Assembly: GCA_947561585.1 (NCBI GenBank)
Contig: CANNZV010000914.1
Span: 609,703-673,702, forward strand
Source of the DNA: Caprella mutica
Lineage: Eukaryota > Arthropoda > Malacostraca > Amphipoda > Caprellidae
Length of the DNA: 64,000 nucleotides
Direction of reading: 5' to 3'
Shown: positions 10,513 to 23,639 of the stretch, one piece after another
Numbering within the stretch: the stretch's first letter is position 1
Layout of the letters: the number at the start of each line of letters is the position of its first letter
The notes under the pieces: generated by a model
The model's input: the letters and a program-made list of their open reading frames with translations, nothing else
Databases searched by the model: none
Told to the model about the DNA's origin: nothing
Program-made: the position numbers and the translations under genes

Positions 10513-13197
10513 GGTAATAGACAGGGAACTGTGTAATAGACAGAGAATTGTGTAATAGACAGGGAACTGTGTAATAGACAGGGAATTGTGTAATAGACAG
10601 GGAACTGTGTAATAGACAGGGAACTGTGTAATAGACAGGGAACTGTGTAATAGACAGGGAATTGTGTAATAGACAGGGAATTGTGTAATAGACAGGGAAT
10701 TGTGTAATAGACAGGGAACTGTGTAATAGACAGGGAATTGTGTAATAGACAGGGAACTGTGTAATAGACAGGGAACTGTGTAATAGACAGGGAACTGTGT
10801 AATAGACAGGCAGTTGTGTAATAGACAGGGAATTGTGTAATAGACAGGGAGTTGTGTAATAGACAGGGAACTGTGTAATAGACAGGGAACTGTGTAATAG
10901 ACAGGGAATTGTGTAATAGACAGGGAATTGTGTAATAGACAGAGAATTGTGTAATAGACAGGCAGTTGTGTAATAGACAGGGAACTGTGTAATAGACAGG
11001 GAGTTGTGTAATAGACAGGGAATTGTGTAATAGACAGAGAATTGTGCAATAGACAGGCAGTTGTGTAATAGACAGGGAATTGTGTAATAGACAGGGAGTT
11101 GTGTAATAGACAGGGAATTGTATAATAGACAGGGAATTGTGTAATAAACAGGAAATTGTGTGATAGACAGGGAATTGTGTAATAGACAGGGAATTGTGTA
11201 ATAGACAGAGAATTGTGTAATAGACAGGCAGTTGTGTAATAGACAGGGAATTGTGTAATAGACAGGGAGTTGTGTAATAGACAGGGAATTGTGTAATAGA
11301 CAGGGAATTGTGTAATAGACAGGGAATTGTGTAATAGACAGGGAATTGTGTAATAGACAGGGAATTGTATAATAGACAGGGAACTGTGTAATAGACAGGG
11401 AATTGTGTAATAGACAGGGAACTGTGTAATAGACAGGGAACTGTGTAATAGACAGGGAGTTGTGTAATAGACAGGGAATTGTGTAATAGACAGAGAATTG
11501 TGTAATAGACAGGCAGTTGTGTAATAGACAGGGAATTGTGTAATAGACAGGGAGTTGTGTAATAGACAGGGAATTCTATAATAGACAGGGAATTGTGTAA
11601 TAAACAGGAAATTGTGTAATAGACAGAGAATTGTGTAATAGACAGGGAGTTGTGTAATAGACAGGGAGTTGTGTAATAGACAGGGAATTGTATAATAGAC
11701 AGGGAATTGTGTAATAGACAGAGAATTGTGTAATAGACAGGCAGTTGTGTAATAGACAGGGAATTGTGTAATAGACAGGGAGTTGTGTTATAGACAGGGA
11801 ATTGTGTAATAGACAGGGAATTGTGTAATAGACAGGGAATTGTGTAATAGACAGGGAATTGTGTAATAGACAGGGAACTGTGTAATAGACAGGGAATTGT
11901 GTAATAGACAGGGAATTGTGTAATAGACAGGGAATTGTGTAATAGACAGGGAATTGTGTAATAGACAGGGAATTGTGTAATAGACAGGGAACTGTGAAAT
12001 AGACAGGGAACTGTGTAATAGACAGGGAATTGTGTAATACACAGGGAATTGTGTAATAGACAGGGAACTGTGTAATTGACAGGGAACTGTGTAATAGACA
12101 GGGAATTGTGTAATAGACAGGGAATTGTGTAATAGACAGGGAACTGTGTAATAGACAGGGAACTGTGTAATAGACAGGGAACTGTGTAATAGACAGGGAG
12201 TTGTGTAATAGACAGGGAATTGTGTAATAGACAGAGAATTGTGTAATAGACAGGCAGTTGTGTAATAGACAGGGAATTGTGTAATAGACAGGGAGTTGTG
12301 TAATAGACAGGGAATTGTATAATAGACAGGGAATTGTGTAATAAACAGGAAATTGTGTGATAGACAGGGAATTGTGTAATAGACAGGGAATTGTGTAATA
12401 GACAGAGAATTGTGTAATAGACAGGGAGTTGTTTAATAGACAGGGAGTTGTGTAATAGTCAGGGAATTGTGTAATAGACAGGGAATTGTGTAATAGACAG
12501 AGAATTGTGTAATAGACAGGCAGTTGTGTAGTAGACAGGGAATTGTGTAATAGACAGGGAGTTGTGTAATAGACAGGGAATTGTGTAATAGACAGGGAAT
12601 TGTGTAATAGACAGGGAATTGTGTAATAGACAGGGAATTGTGTAATAGACAGGGAATTGTATAATAGACAGGGAACTGTGTAATAGACAGGGAATTGTGT
12701 AATAGACAGGGAACTGTGTAATAGACAGGGAACTGTGTAATAGACAGGGAGTTGTGTAATAGGCAGGGAATTGTGTAATAGACAGAGAATTGTGTAATAG
12801 ACAGGCAGTTGTGTAATAGACAGGGAATTGTGTAATAGACAGGGAGTTGTGTAATAGACAGGGAATTGTATAATAGACAGGGAATTGTGTAATAAACAGG
12901 AAATTGTGTAATAGACAGAGAATTGTGTAATAGACAGTGAGTTGTGTAATAGACAGGGAGTTGTGTAATAGACAGGGAATTGTGTAATAGACAGGGAATT
13001 GTGTAATAGACAGAGAATTGTGTAATAGACAGGCAGTTGTGTAATAGACAGGGAATTGTGTAATAGACAGGGAGTTGTGTAATAGACAGGGAATTGTGTA
13101 ATAGACAGGGAATTGTGTAATAGACAGGGAATTGTGTAATAGACAGGGAATTGTGTAATAGACAGGGAATTGTGTAATAGACAGGGAATTGTGTAAT
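10513..13197. repeat. 19-bp tandem array, about 141 copies
   Basis: The unit AGACAGGGAATTGTGTAAT repeats for 2.7 kb with common variants (GGGAACTG, GGGAGTTG, GGCAGTTG, AGAGAATTG). The rare variant AATAAACAGG occurs at 11143, 11599, 12340 and 12891, spaced by 24, 39 and 29 units exactly. The ordered string AGAGAATTG, GGCAGTTG, GGGAATTG, GGGAGTTG recurs many times, showing block duplication. Minus-strand open frames of 84 and 209 residues (SLSITQFPVYYT type) are repeat shadows. Confidence 0.95.
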
Positions 13198-13306
13198 ATA
13201 CTTTTAATTGCTATTAACCAATAGTAGCTTCATACGCTCTATTATCTTCATTTATGTGATAGTAATAATTGGTAAATATATTATTAATATATAAATATAA
13301 CCTAAC

Positions 13307-16300
13307 ACTATCAGAGAAAAGAGTCACTGTGGTGATGTACTATCAGAGAAAAGAGTCACTGTGATGATGTACTATCAAAGAAAAGAGTCACTGTGATGAT
13401 GTACTATCAGAGAAAAGAGTCACTGTGATGATGTACTATCAGAGAAAAGTCACTGTGGTGATGTACTATCAGAGAAAAGAGTCACTGTGATGATGTACTA
13501 TCAAAGAAAAGAGTCACTGTGATGATGTACTATCAGTGAAAAGAGTCACTGTGATGATGTACTATCAGTGAAAAGAGTCACTGTGATGATGTACTATCAG
13601 AGAAAAGAGTCACTGTGATGATGTACTATCAGAGAAAAGAGTCACTGTGATGATGTACTATCAGAGAAAAGAGTCACTGTGATGATGTACTATCAGAGAA
13701 AAGAGTCACTGTGATGATGTACTATCAGAGAAAAGAGTCACTGTGACGATGTACTATCAAAGAAAAGAGTCACTGTGATGATGTACTATCAGTGAAAAGA
13801 GTCACTGTGATGATGTACTATCAGAGAAAAGAGTCACTGTGGTGATGTACTATCAGAGAAAAGAGTCACTGTGATGATGTACTATCAAAGAAAAGAGTCA
13901 CTGTGATGATGTACTATCAGAGAAAAGTGTCACTGTGATGATGTACTATCAGAGAAAAGAGTCACTGTGGTGATGTACTATCAGAGAAAAGAGTCACTGT
14001 GATGATGTACTATCAAAGAAAAGAGTCACTGTGATGATGTACTATCAGTGAAAAGAGTCACTGTGATGATGTACTATCAGTGAATAGAGTCACTGTGATG
14101 ATGTACTATCAGAGAAAAGAGTCACTGTGATGATGTACTATCAGAGAAAAGAGTCACTGTGATGATGCACTATCAGAGAAATGAGTCACTGTGATGATGT
14201 ACTATCAGAGAAAAGAGTCACTGTGATGATGTACTATCAGAGAAAAGAGTCACTGTGATGATGTACTATCAGAGAAAAGAGTCACTGTGATGATGTACTA
14301 TCAGAGAAAAGAGTCACTGTGATGATGTACTATCAGAGAAATGAGTCACTGTGATGATGTACTATCAGAGAAAAGTGTCACTGTGATGATGTACTATCAG
14401 AGAAAAGAGTCACTGTGATGATGTACTATCAGAGAAAAGAGTCACTGTGATGATGTACTATCAGAGAAAAGAGTCACTGTGACGATGTACTATCAAAGAA
14501 AAGAGTCACTGTGATGATGTACTATCAGTGAAAAGAGTCACTGTGATGATGTACTATCAGTGAAAAGAGTCACTGTGATAATGTACTATCAGAGAAAAGA
14601 GTCACTGTGATGATGTACTATCAGAGAAAAGAGTCACTGTGATGATGTACTATCAGAGAAAAGAGTCACTGTGATGATGTACTATCAGAGAAAAGAGTCA
14701 CTGTGATGATGCACTATCAGAGAAATGAGTCACTGTGATGATGTACTATCAGAGAAAAGAGTCACTGTGATGATGTACTATCAGAGAAAAGAGTCACTGT
14801 GATGATGTACTATCAGAGAAAAGAGTCACTGTGATGATGTACTATCAGAGAAAAGAGTCACTGTGATGATGTACTATCAGAGAAATGAGTCACTGTGATG
14901 ATGTACTATCAGAGAAAAGTGTCACTGTGATGATGTACTATCAGAGAAAAGAGTCACTGTGATGATGTACTATCAGAGAAAAGAGTCACTGTGATGATGT
15001 ACTATCAGAGAAAAGAGTCACTGTGACGATGTACTATCAAAGAAAAGAGTCACTGTGATGATGTACTATCAGTGAAAAGAGTCACTGTGATGATGTACTA
15101 TCAGTGAAAAGAGTCACTGTGATAATGTACTATCAGAGAAAAGAGTCACTGTGATGATGTACTATCAGAGAAAAGAGTCACTGTGATGATGTACTATCAG
15201 AGAAAAGAGTCACTGTGATGATGTACTATCAGAGAAAAGTCACTGTGGTGATGTACTATCAGAGAAAAGAGTCACTGTGATGATGTACTATCAAAGAAAA
15301 GAGTCACTGTGATGATGTACTATCAGTGAAAAGAGTCACTGTGATGATGTACTATCAGTGAAAAGAGTCACTGTGATGATGTACTATCAGAGAAAAGAGT
15401 CACTGTGATGATGTACTATCAGAGAAAAGAGTCACTGTGATGATGTACTATCAGAGAAAAGAGTCACTGTGATGATGTACTTTCAGAGAAAAGAGTCACT
15501 GTGATGATGTACTATCAGAGAAAAGAGTCACTGTGACGATGTACTATCAAAGAAAAGAGTCACTGTGATGATGTACTATCAGTGAAAAGAGTCACTGTGA
15601 TGATGTACTATCAGAGAAAAGAGTCACTGTGGTGATGTACTATCAGAGAAAAGAGTCACTGTGATGATGTACTATCAAAGAAAAGAGTCACTGTGATGAT
15701 GTACTATCAGAGAAAAGTGTCACTGTGATGATGTACTATCNTATCAGAGGAAAGAGTCACTGTGATGATGTACTGTCAGAGAAAAAAGTCACTGTGATGA
15801 TGTACTATCAAAGAAAAGAGTCACTGTGATGATGTACTATCAGAGAAAAGTGTCACTGTGATGATGTACTATCAGAGAAAAGAATCACTGTGATGATGTA
15901 CTATATGAGAAAAGAGTCACTGTGATGATGTACTATCAGAGGAAAGAGTCACTGTGATGATGTGCTATCAGAGAAAAGAGTCACTGTGATGATGTACTAT
16001 CAGAGAAAAGAGTCAATGTGATGATGTACTATCAGAGAAAAGAGTCACTGTGATGATGTACTATCTGAGGAAAGAGTCACTGTGATGATGTACTATCAGA
16101 GAAAAGTGTCACTGTGATGATGTACTATCAGAGAAAAGAATCACTGTGATGATGTACTATTTGAGAAAAGAGTCACTGTGATGATGTACTATCAGAGGAA
16201 AGAGTCACTGTGATGATGTACTATCAGAGAAAAGAGTCACTGTGATGATGTACTATCAGAGAAAAGTGTCACTGTGATGATGTACTATTAGAGGAAAGAG

Positions 16301-17756
16301 TCACTGTGATGATGTACTGTCAGAGAAAGTAGTCACTGTGATGATGTACTATCAGAGAAAAGAGTCACTGTGATGATGTACTATCAGAGAAAAGAGTCAC
16401 TGTGATGATGTACTATCAGAGAAAAGAGTCAATGTGATGATGTACTATCAGAGGAAAGAGTCACTGTGATGATGTACTGTCAGAGAAAGTAGTCACTGTG
16501 ATGATGTACTATCAGAGAAAAGAGTCACTGTGATGATGTACTATCAGAGAAAAGAGTCACTGTGATGATGTACTGTCAGAGAAAGTAGTCACTGTGATGA
16601 TGTACTATCAGAGAAAAGAGTCACTGTGATGATGTACTATCAGAGAAAAGAGTCACTGTGATGATGTACTATCAGAGAAAAGAGTCACTGTGATGATGTT
16701 CTCTCAGAGAAAAGAGTCACTGTGATGATGTACTATCAGAGAAAAGAGTCACTGTGATGATGTACTATCAGAGAAAAGAGTCACTGTGATGATGTACTAT
16801 CAGAGAAAAGAGTCACTGTGATGATGTACTCTCAGAGAAAAGAGTCACTGTGATGATGTACTATCAGAGAAAAGAGTCACTGTGATGATGTACTATCAGA
16901 GAAAAGAGTCACTGTGATGATGTACTATCAGAGAAAAGAGTCACTGTGATGATGTACTATCAGAGAAAAGAGTCACTGTGATGATGTACTATCAGAGAAA
17001 AGAGTCACTGTGATGATGTACTATCAGAGAAAAGAGTCACTGTGATGATGTACTCTCAGAGAAAAGAGTCACTGTGATGATGTACTATCAGAGAAAAGAG
17101 TCACTGTGATGATGTACTATCAGAGAAAAGAGTCACTGTGATGATGTACTATCAGAGAAAAGAGTCACTGTGATGATGTACTCTCAGAGAAAAGAGTCAC
17201 TGTGATGATGTACTATCAGAGAAAAGAGTCACTGTGATGATGTACTATCAGAGAAAAGAGTCACTGTGATGATGTACTATCAGAGAAAAGAGTCACTGTG
17301 ATGATGTACTATCAGAGAAAAGAGTCACTGTGATGATGTACTATCAGAGAAAAGAGTCACTGTGATGATGTACTATCAGAGAAAAGAGTCACTGTGATGA
17401 TGTACTCTCAGAGAAAAGAGTCACTGTGATGATGTACTCTCAGAGAAAAGAGTCACTGTGATGATGTACTATCAGAGAAAAGAGTCACTGTGATGATGTA
17501 CTATCAGAGAAAAGAGTCTCTGTGATGATGTACTATCAGAGAAAAAAATCACTGTGATGATGTACTATCAGAGAAAAGAGTCACTGTGATGATGTACTAT
17601 CAGAGAAAAGAGTCACTGTAATGATGTACTATCAGAGAAAAGAGTCACTGTGTTGATGTACTATCAGAGAAAAGAGTCACTCTGATGATGTACTATCAGA
17701 GAAAAGAGTCACTGTGATGATGTACTATCAGAGAAAAGAGTCACTGTGATGATGTA
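13307..17756 (+). repeat. 32-bp satellite array, left copy, about 139 monomers
   Basis: The 32-bp monomer begins AGAGAAAAGAGTCACTGTGA and ends TGATGTACTATC. It includes the 9-bp palindrome TCACTGTGA. Variants include GTGGTGATG, GACGATG, GATAATG, GCACTATC and a 30-bp form lacking AG. An ambiguous N at 15741 divides the array. Left of it the variants are diverse and arranged in 544-bp (17-monomer) blocks. Right of it other variants appear (GAAAGTAGTC, TACTCTCAG) and long stretches are nearly uniform. The second array at 55154-58615 has the same monomer on the opposite strand. Confidence 0.97.
15741..15741. other. Ambiguous base inside satellite
   Basis: The only N in the window. The sequence around it reads TACTATC-N-TATCAGAGG, with TATC duplicated across the N, so the monomer phase is broken. 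This looks like an assembly join within the satellite rather than a single miscalled base. The true array may be longer. Confidence 0.8.
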
Positions 17757-18937
17757 TCACTACTGACATTATACTCTATATATATGCTATAATATTGTCT
17801 TCATTATATAATAAATAAATTAAGCTAAGAGGACACGGTAAGAAGTGTGGATAGCTAAATTACACAAATGTGCAAATTATTGAGAAAATTTTCAATTTTT
17901 TCATTTAATTATATCTGTAGTAATCATAAAACAACAGTTTTTATTCAAACAGTGTACTTTCATGGAGACAAAATCACAACAATATATAATTCGGATAAAT
18001 AAATAAAATAAATATTAAAACTAACACAGTTTCCCATTTTTTCCACAATAATGCGATGTAGCAAATGTAATTCCATATCGATCGTCGGACACCCTCTGTT
18101 TATTTTCCTAATTTATTCTCCTGAGTTCTATTTAAGTCTGTAATTACATGAACTAAAACCCAAGAACTCTGCCATTGTAAACAATCATTTTGTGAACCGT
18201 GGCCAGTGGTGACCAAAAGTAAGTAAACCGAATGTAGGTTTTTAGAAGGGAAAATATCAGTAGCACAATTCAATGGTCGATGGTATTGATAAAGTTTCTA
18301 TTTATTACAATTTAAACACAGTATTTGAAGATAAACTGTTTTACATCAATTGTATTTGATCTATAATAAACATGTTTATTTTAAAATCGAGTTTGAAGAC
18401 AAATTCTTTGTTATCCAGTTTAGCAGCGCAATAATTGTAATATTGGTGTCGCTATTTTCCATCTAAACAGTGCATTAACATATTCTAACTATCTTTTTAA
18501 TAATAGCATTCGAGTTCCATTTTACATTCCGTCAAAGAAGCGATATCGATCTTTTCGTCAGCATCAAATTATTGTAAATGGTCGCAGATGCCTAACTGCA
18601 TTCTGCTATCGATCTCTTCTTTGTGTAAACTAAAATATTCCATGGATTTTATGGAAAAAAGGGGAAAAGTGTAAATCCAAATAAACAGACAACACTCCTC
18701 CCTCCCTGTGCTATTCGTACCAAAGAGGCTGGCGTAGTACATCTAATGCTATTCGTACGGAGGAGTGTGGGGTAGTGCACCGTATTTTAGACAGTTGTAC
18801 AAGCCTCTTGTCGTCAGAGTTTGTATTTTGTTTGGCCATATGCACCGAGAGAAACTTCCGGCGAGAAGAATTACGCCAATGTACACTGTCAAAATAAAAG
18901 AATTACAAAATAATAACGAATTGACTTAAATAATGTT
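17757..18937. other. AT-rich sequence, no gene seen
   Basis: Nothing coding was recognised. A small duplicated motif lies at 18706-18785, listed separately. Confidence 0.6.
18706..18785. repeat. Family C dispersed repeat (GCTATTCGTAC)
   Basis: GCTATTCGTAC occurs at 18710 and 18748, each followed by a related GAG...GTAGT(A/G)CA stretch, so the region is a diverged two-copy repeat. The exact reverse complement GTACGAATAGC occurs at 38918 in a similar setting, indicating a dispersed family. Confidence 0.5.
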
Positions 18938-19130
18938 GGGTGAGTTACGAATTATCGGTCAGTTCCATATCTTCGGTCATATAGGAAAAATTGGTAAAAT
19001 AATTGTAATTTATGAAACCTCCAAGTATAATGGATACTAATTAAATTGAAAAATAAATAACAATTATTCTATTGTTTTTTTCTTATGTGACTGAAGATGT
19101 GAAACTGACCAATAATTCGTAACTTACCCT
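18938..19130. mobile_element. Family A MITE
   Basis: The left end GGGTGAGTTACGAATTATCG pairs with the right end ending AATTCGTAACTTACCC. The subterminal GTCAGTTCCATATCTTCGGT and its partner are also present. A decayed central motif (ATAATGGATACTAATT) remains. It has no coding capacity and is non-autonomous. Confidence 0.85.
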
Positions 19131-19870
19131 ATATTGGAATATATTTAAAATTGATTCTTTCTTAATTTTTTTTTCAATAATAAGCCTTAAAATTATTTTC
19201 TATCAACTTAAAATAAATTAAATAGTTTATTTTAAAAAAATTATTGATTCATAATCAAAATATTTAGTGAGTTCAAAATGATTTAGTGATCTATATAACA
19301 ATAGCAACTCTATAATGGTTAAACAATGGTAACAATATAACCCTTCTTCAACAATCAAAATAAAAACAAATCGACTAGGGATTAAAGAAAAAAATCCCTC
19401 CCAAAAACTTCTATCCGAAGTGTGCTGGAATTCATTGGTAAAAACTCCATTGAATCTTTCAATGCGTAATTTATTCATGGCCAAACAAAAAGAAAACAGA
19501 AAAAATATCCTAGGTGATTCAATTGAAAGTAATAGGTGGCATAGTTGGCCTGCTCATTGCAAAAAAAAAAACGATATATTATAACTATAATATGGATAAT
19601 ATTTTCTCATAATTCTATTTACGCAAAATATTCTTCATTCAGAAAATAAATTTGTTAGTAAATGTACTCTAATAAATTCACCGTTTTAATATTAATAAAA
19701 AAATTTATTGTAAAGTTGGTAAACAGTTTCAGCAAGTCTATTAATTTAAATAATAACAAATAGGTATTTCACAGTTGAATGTAATAAGTCTATATAAAAT
19801 ATGTTAGATAATTTAATTATGGTCCTAAGTACGGAAATAGCAATGCTGAACTAGTTTAACAACAGTGAGT
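19131..19870. other. AT-rich sequence, no gene seen
   Basis: A minus-strand open frame at 19227-19484 has no supporting signals. No repeats of note. Confidence 0.55.
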
Positions 19871-19942
19871 AGGTATAACTTTGCCACGTGCTACCTAACC
19901 TTCAATTGGCACATTTAGCAACTGTAACCACAGTGTTTCAGG

Positions 19943-19959
19943 CCAAGCAGGTGGCGCTG
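19943..19959 (+). promoter_or_regulatory. Candidate CTCF-type site
   Basis: CCAAGCAGGTGGCGCTG contains AGGTGGCGCT, a close match to the conserved insect/vertebrate CTCF core as I know it. It sits in a higher-GC block (about 19880-20075) within AT-rich DNA. A 60-codon frame over the block has no splice or start support, so a regulatory or insulator role is the better guess. This is a motif match only. Confidence 0.4.
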
Positions 19960-20075
19960 TGTGGCAACCCTTTCGCAGCACGTGTTCGAAGGCTCACAGT
20001 TCATTTTTTAGCACACTGCCAATTGACTTCGACTGACTGTTCGGACAAAAGGATGGGCAGATTTGAGTAGCATGG

Positions 20076-21689
20076 GGCACATCACAAACCAAGAAGTTAG
20101 CAAAAGTCTCGAAGCGAATGACAATTAAAAACTCTTCATTTGAAGATAACGAAGGAATTTTTTCATCACTAACGGTACTTTATTCTTGGGTTTAATATAC
20201 AATTAGTTCCACTGAAAATAAGGTAATGGACACTTTTGCCTCCAAATATGCATGTATATAATATACCTAATTACCTATATTGTATAACTAACGTTTTGGT
20301 AGATATGATATAAAATAATTACATAATATATCAGTCAGTCTTTTTGAATCTTTAACTTAATTGATTTTCTATACCTAATCAAAAAGATAAAACATCAACA
20401 TCTATAATAAACACCTTTCTATATATTTTGTTATTGTTTTAACCTCCCCCCTACCCCCGGTGGAATAGGCGTCAAACACTGTACTCGTCGTTGCAAAGAA
20501 TAATCACCCCCATTTATCGAAGTAATTCTAGGGGACATATAGGCTGTCGCTGCACCTTATCAACTAACATTCGAAACCGCACCTTTTGAATATATTAGCC
20601 AGGGCAGTAGAGGGGCAAGCAGAAGATAGGCCTGCCTTGATCATTTGATGCTAAATAAGGCTTGGCTATTTTCTATTTGGGTGAATGGTATGAAATGGAT
20701 GTTAATTAGTCCTCTTAATAGTTTCATATTATTTTACTTCGTTTATTGTAAATAAATGTATAATTTATTATGTGGAATAATTTTTTTCATAAATTGAAGC
20801 CTTGGTAAAGTTAAGTTCATAAATTCAATTTAAATTTATTTTATTTGTGTTTCAGTTAATAATTCAAAACTCGGTAACTTTCAACTAATGCAAGGTTAGA
20901 AATGGGTGACATAGAAGGTTATGTATGTATTGTATATGTACTTGCCATATTCTTTGTCAATGTATTTATCATCACAAAATGTTATCATTTACTACTAACT
21001 GAGAAGTCACTTAACCACAATTTTGCGGCTAACCGTCCATTGCAGTGACCAAAAATAACGAATCTGAAAACCAGATTGACTTTTATCTCACCTGTGGCAA
21101 AGGTATTTAGTGAATAGCACACCTTTGTGTTAATTAGCACTTTCCTACCTGCGGTTAATATACATATTATATTGTGTAGAGTAAATGTTATGGCATCGGT
21201 GTAGAGGGTTTTATTAAACCGTTAAAAGGAAATAGAAGGAAAGTAGAGTTCAGGGCCCTAAATATATATCGAACAATTAGAGTAGTACTGTTACATTGCA
21301 TTAATCATATTAAATAGCTATTATTATTATAAATCACTTACTAGTCTAGAAATTTAATCAAAATTTAAATTATATTGAATATTTTTAAAAGGAATCCATA
21401 ATACGGAATTTTTTTTACTGAATCTACCGATTTTGTGGGTCATTGTAACCGAAAGCTTTAGACTTTTATCTTAAAATAATCAACAAGTCATTTGAACAAT
21501 ATTAATTAACTAATTAAAAGCTAAATATATAAAATAAAAGATATGATCTGTTCCATGTTTAGGTACCAACTGAAAGTAGCGGTGAAAACATTTATAGAGT
21601 ATAGTGGTGAACAGTGACCACAAACACTATCGCAGTGATTCTCTGACCAAAGGTTAACTGACCACTTAATGGTGAGGACAGTGTGAATT
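20076..21689. other. AT-rich sequence, no gene seen
   Basis: A moderately GC-richer part (20440-20660) shows C-runs but no coding frame. The acceptor-like TTTGTGTTTCAG near 20855 is not followed by a credible exon. Confidence 0.55.
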
Positions 21690-21815
21690 GAAGAGTGGTG
21701 AGAAGAGTGGTGAGAAGAGTAGAGAGAAGAGTGGTGAGAAGAGTGGTGAGAGGAGTGGTGAGAAGGAATGGAAAGAAGAGTGAAGAGAAAAGTGGTGAGA
21801 AGGTATGAAAGAAAA
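21690..21815. repeat. Purine-rich tandem repeat (GAGTGGTGAGAA)
   Basis: About nine degenerate copies of the 12-bp unit GAGTGGTGAGAA. The minus-strand open frame across it (Ser/His-rich) is a repeat shadow. The GTGGTGA kernel recurs in the arrays at 51359 and 60902. Confidence 0.75.
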
Positions 21816-21909
21816 AGGTTCACATTCAATAATTAAAAGAAATTGGAAATGAAAAATATAATCATTTTTTCAAATGTAATGATGAACTATTATTTTATTG
21901 TAATATATA

Positions 21910-21965
21910 AGAAGAGACCCTAGTTAATCTTCTATACCCCACCATATCTCTCTGTGTGGGTATTA
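21910..21965. mobile_element. Family B foldback element, one arm
   Basis: TTAATCTTCTATACCCCACC followed by ATATCTCTCTGTGTGGGTA is the right arm of family B. The left arm is missing nearby, so the copy is partial. Confidence 0.5.
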
Positions 21966-22186
21966 CCATCTCCAGCACACATCTTCCACGCGTGTGTACT
22001 ACACATAATATACCTATTGGTAGTTCAGAGTGAAATTGTCTCTCTTTTTAACATCTTATCAAAGTGCTGTGGTAAACACTTGACACAGACGCCAGAGACT
22101 GATTAAATGGTATACCTTACTGTGATTACTCACCACAATCATTATAATGTGCAATAAATGTATCGACTAGGGGGTCAACAACCATT

Positions 22187-22262
22187 TATGGTGGGGTCAT
22201 AGAAGATTAAGAGAGGAGACTAGTTTCTCTTCTAATGTCCCACCATAATCTCTTCTCTGGGA
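22187..22262. mobile_element. Family B foldback element
   Basis: TATGGTGGGGTCATAGAAGA on the left faces TCTAATGTCCCACCATAAT on the right, with GAGAGGAGACTAGTTTCTCT between. At about 76 bp it is almost all stem. Confidence 0.65.
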
Positions 22263-23639
22263 AGATTCACAAGATGTTTGAAATGGTTAGAAACATGTTT
22301 CAAACAGGAATAGGGCAGTTGAGGATTTGGTGCAATAACTAATGTGGATATATTAATGGTACAATGTGATGTAAAAGAGTCTACGTTTGGCTGTATAAAT
22401 AAATAAATGTTGTTTGTGAAGTGAACTAGAGATAAGGTTTGAACAAACAAGGCCCTTATCTCCTATTCAGATCATTAATAAGATAATAATGAGAGTGTTA
22501 TCAGTTAACAGTAGCGGCATTTTGTAATGGTTATCATTTTGTACTGTTTATCATTTTCTATTGGTTAGGAAGAATATTCCGTATGAACATCTCTCAAATA
22601 GAGTGAAAATACATTGACTATTTATTTATTTATTTGTAAATTCAATGAATATTTGTATGATGAAATTAGTCAGGAATTTAGGAGTTTACCGAAACAGAAC
22701 ACAAATTAGACAAAACTTTGATGAAAAACTGTTAACAGTAAATTAATAAAAACTTTTACTATGTACAATCAATACATATGCATACGTTGGTAGAAGGTTA
22801 TATTTCAAGCAGCATTGTTTAAATGGAAGATGAGACTGATGTTTTGTAATTACATATACAGTATATTTTAGTTATGTATATATGTATGACAAATAAAATC
22901 TTCACAATCGACATTTAAGAACATTGAACATGTTGAAATTGAACTCTTTACAATTTCCGCCATTTATTATATATTTTTATACTAAATGAGTCTATGCTAT
23001 AATATTATCGTCATTATTCAATTAATAACTTTAGCTTATTCTGAAGACACGGATATGATATTCAGAACGGGTAAGTACTGTAGTTAATCATATACTAATA
23101 ATTGATATTGTTTTGAATTTTAAGATACTATAAAGCATGTTAAACATGATATAATGTTGACTATGAAACAATTTATTAAGGAATACAATTAAACAATATT
23201 ATTTTATACAAAAATCTATAGTTTCAAATAGCAATTTAAAATTGTAATGACTACTTATATATTTCATATTAATTAAATAATGACTTACTTACCTCAATCA
23301 TTATTTTTCATTTGTTCCGAATGGTCTAACAAATTATTGATCTGTTGGTCAAGTTAAGTTGGTAACCATGAATCACAGTCCATAGAGTGTTATTGCATCA
23401 AATTAAGCACTTTTCTAAATCAATTTCTCTATTATAGAGCTGCAGATGACATCCAATACATAGATAAATTAGAGGAATAGTAATAGATTCATTGCAGTGT
23501 ATTTAAGTCACAGAGTTAGGTAGGAATAACATGTGAGACTTTACTTGAAAAGACAATGACCGGGCCAATAATAACAGACACTAATAGTGTCATAAAATAG
23601 TCTAATTATTATACTGAGGGTATTCCTCCATACATTTAG
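22263..23639. other. AT-rich sequence, no gene seen
   Basis: No coding frame, repeat array or terminal repeats recognised. The 72-residue minus-strand frame at 22232-22450 overlaps the family B copy and is not supported. Confidence 0.55.

Noticed and set aside
10420..12042. Minus-strand frames with SLSITQFPVYYT repeats
   Set aside because: Translation of the 19-bp array. They shift among frames and begin or end wherever a variant creates a stop.
10513..17756. CRISPR-like arrays
   Set aside because: Repeats are head-to-tail without unique spacers, no cas genes are present, and the sequence is eukaryotic.
20850..20880. Acceptor TTTGTGTTTCAG followed by a short exon
   Set aside because: The only nearby donor-like GT would leave an 18-nt exon with a weak donor and stop codons in the flanking frames.
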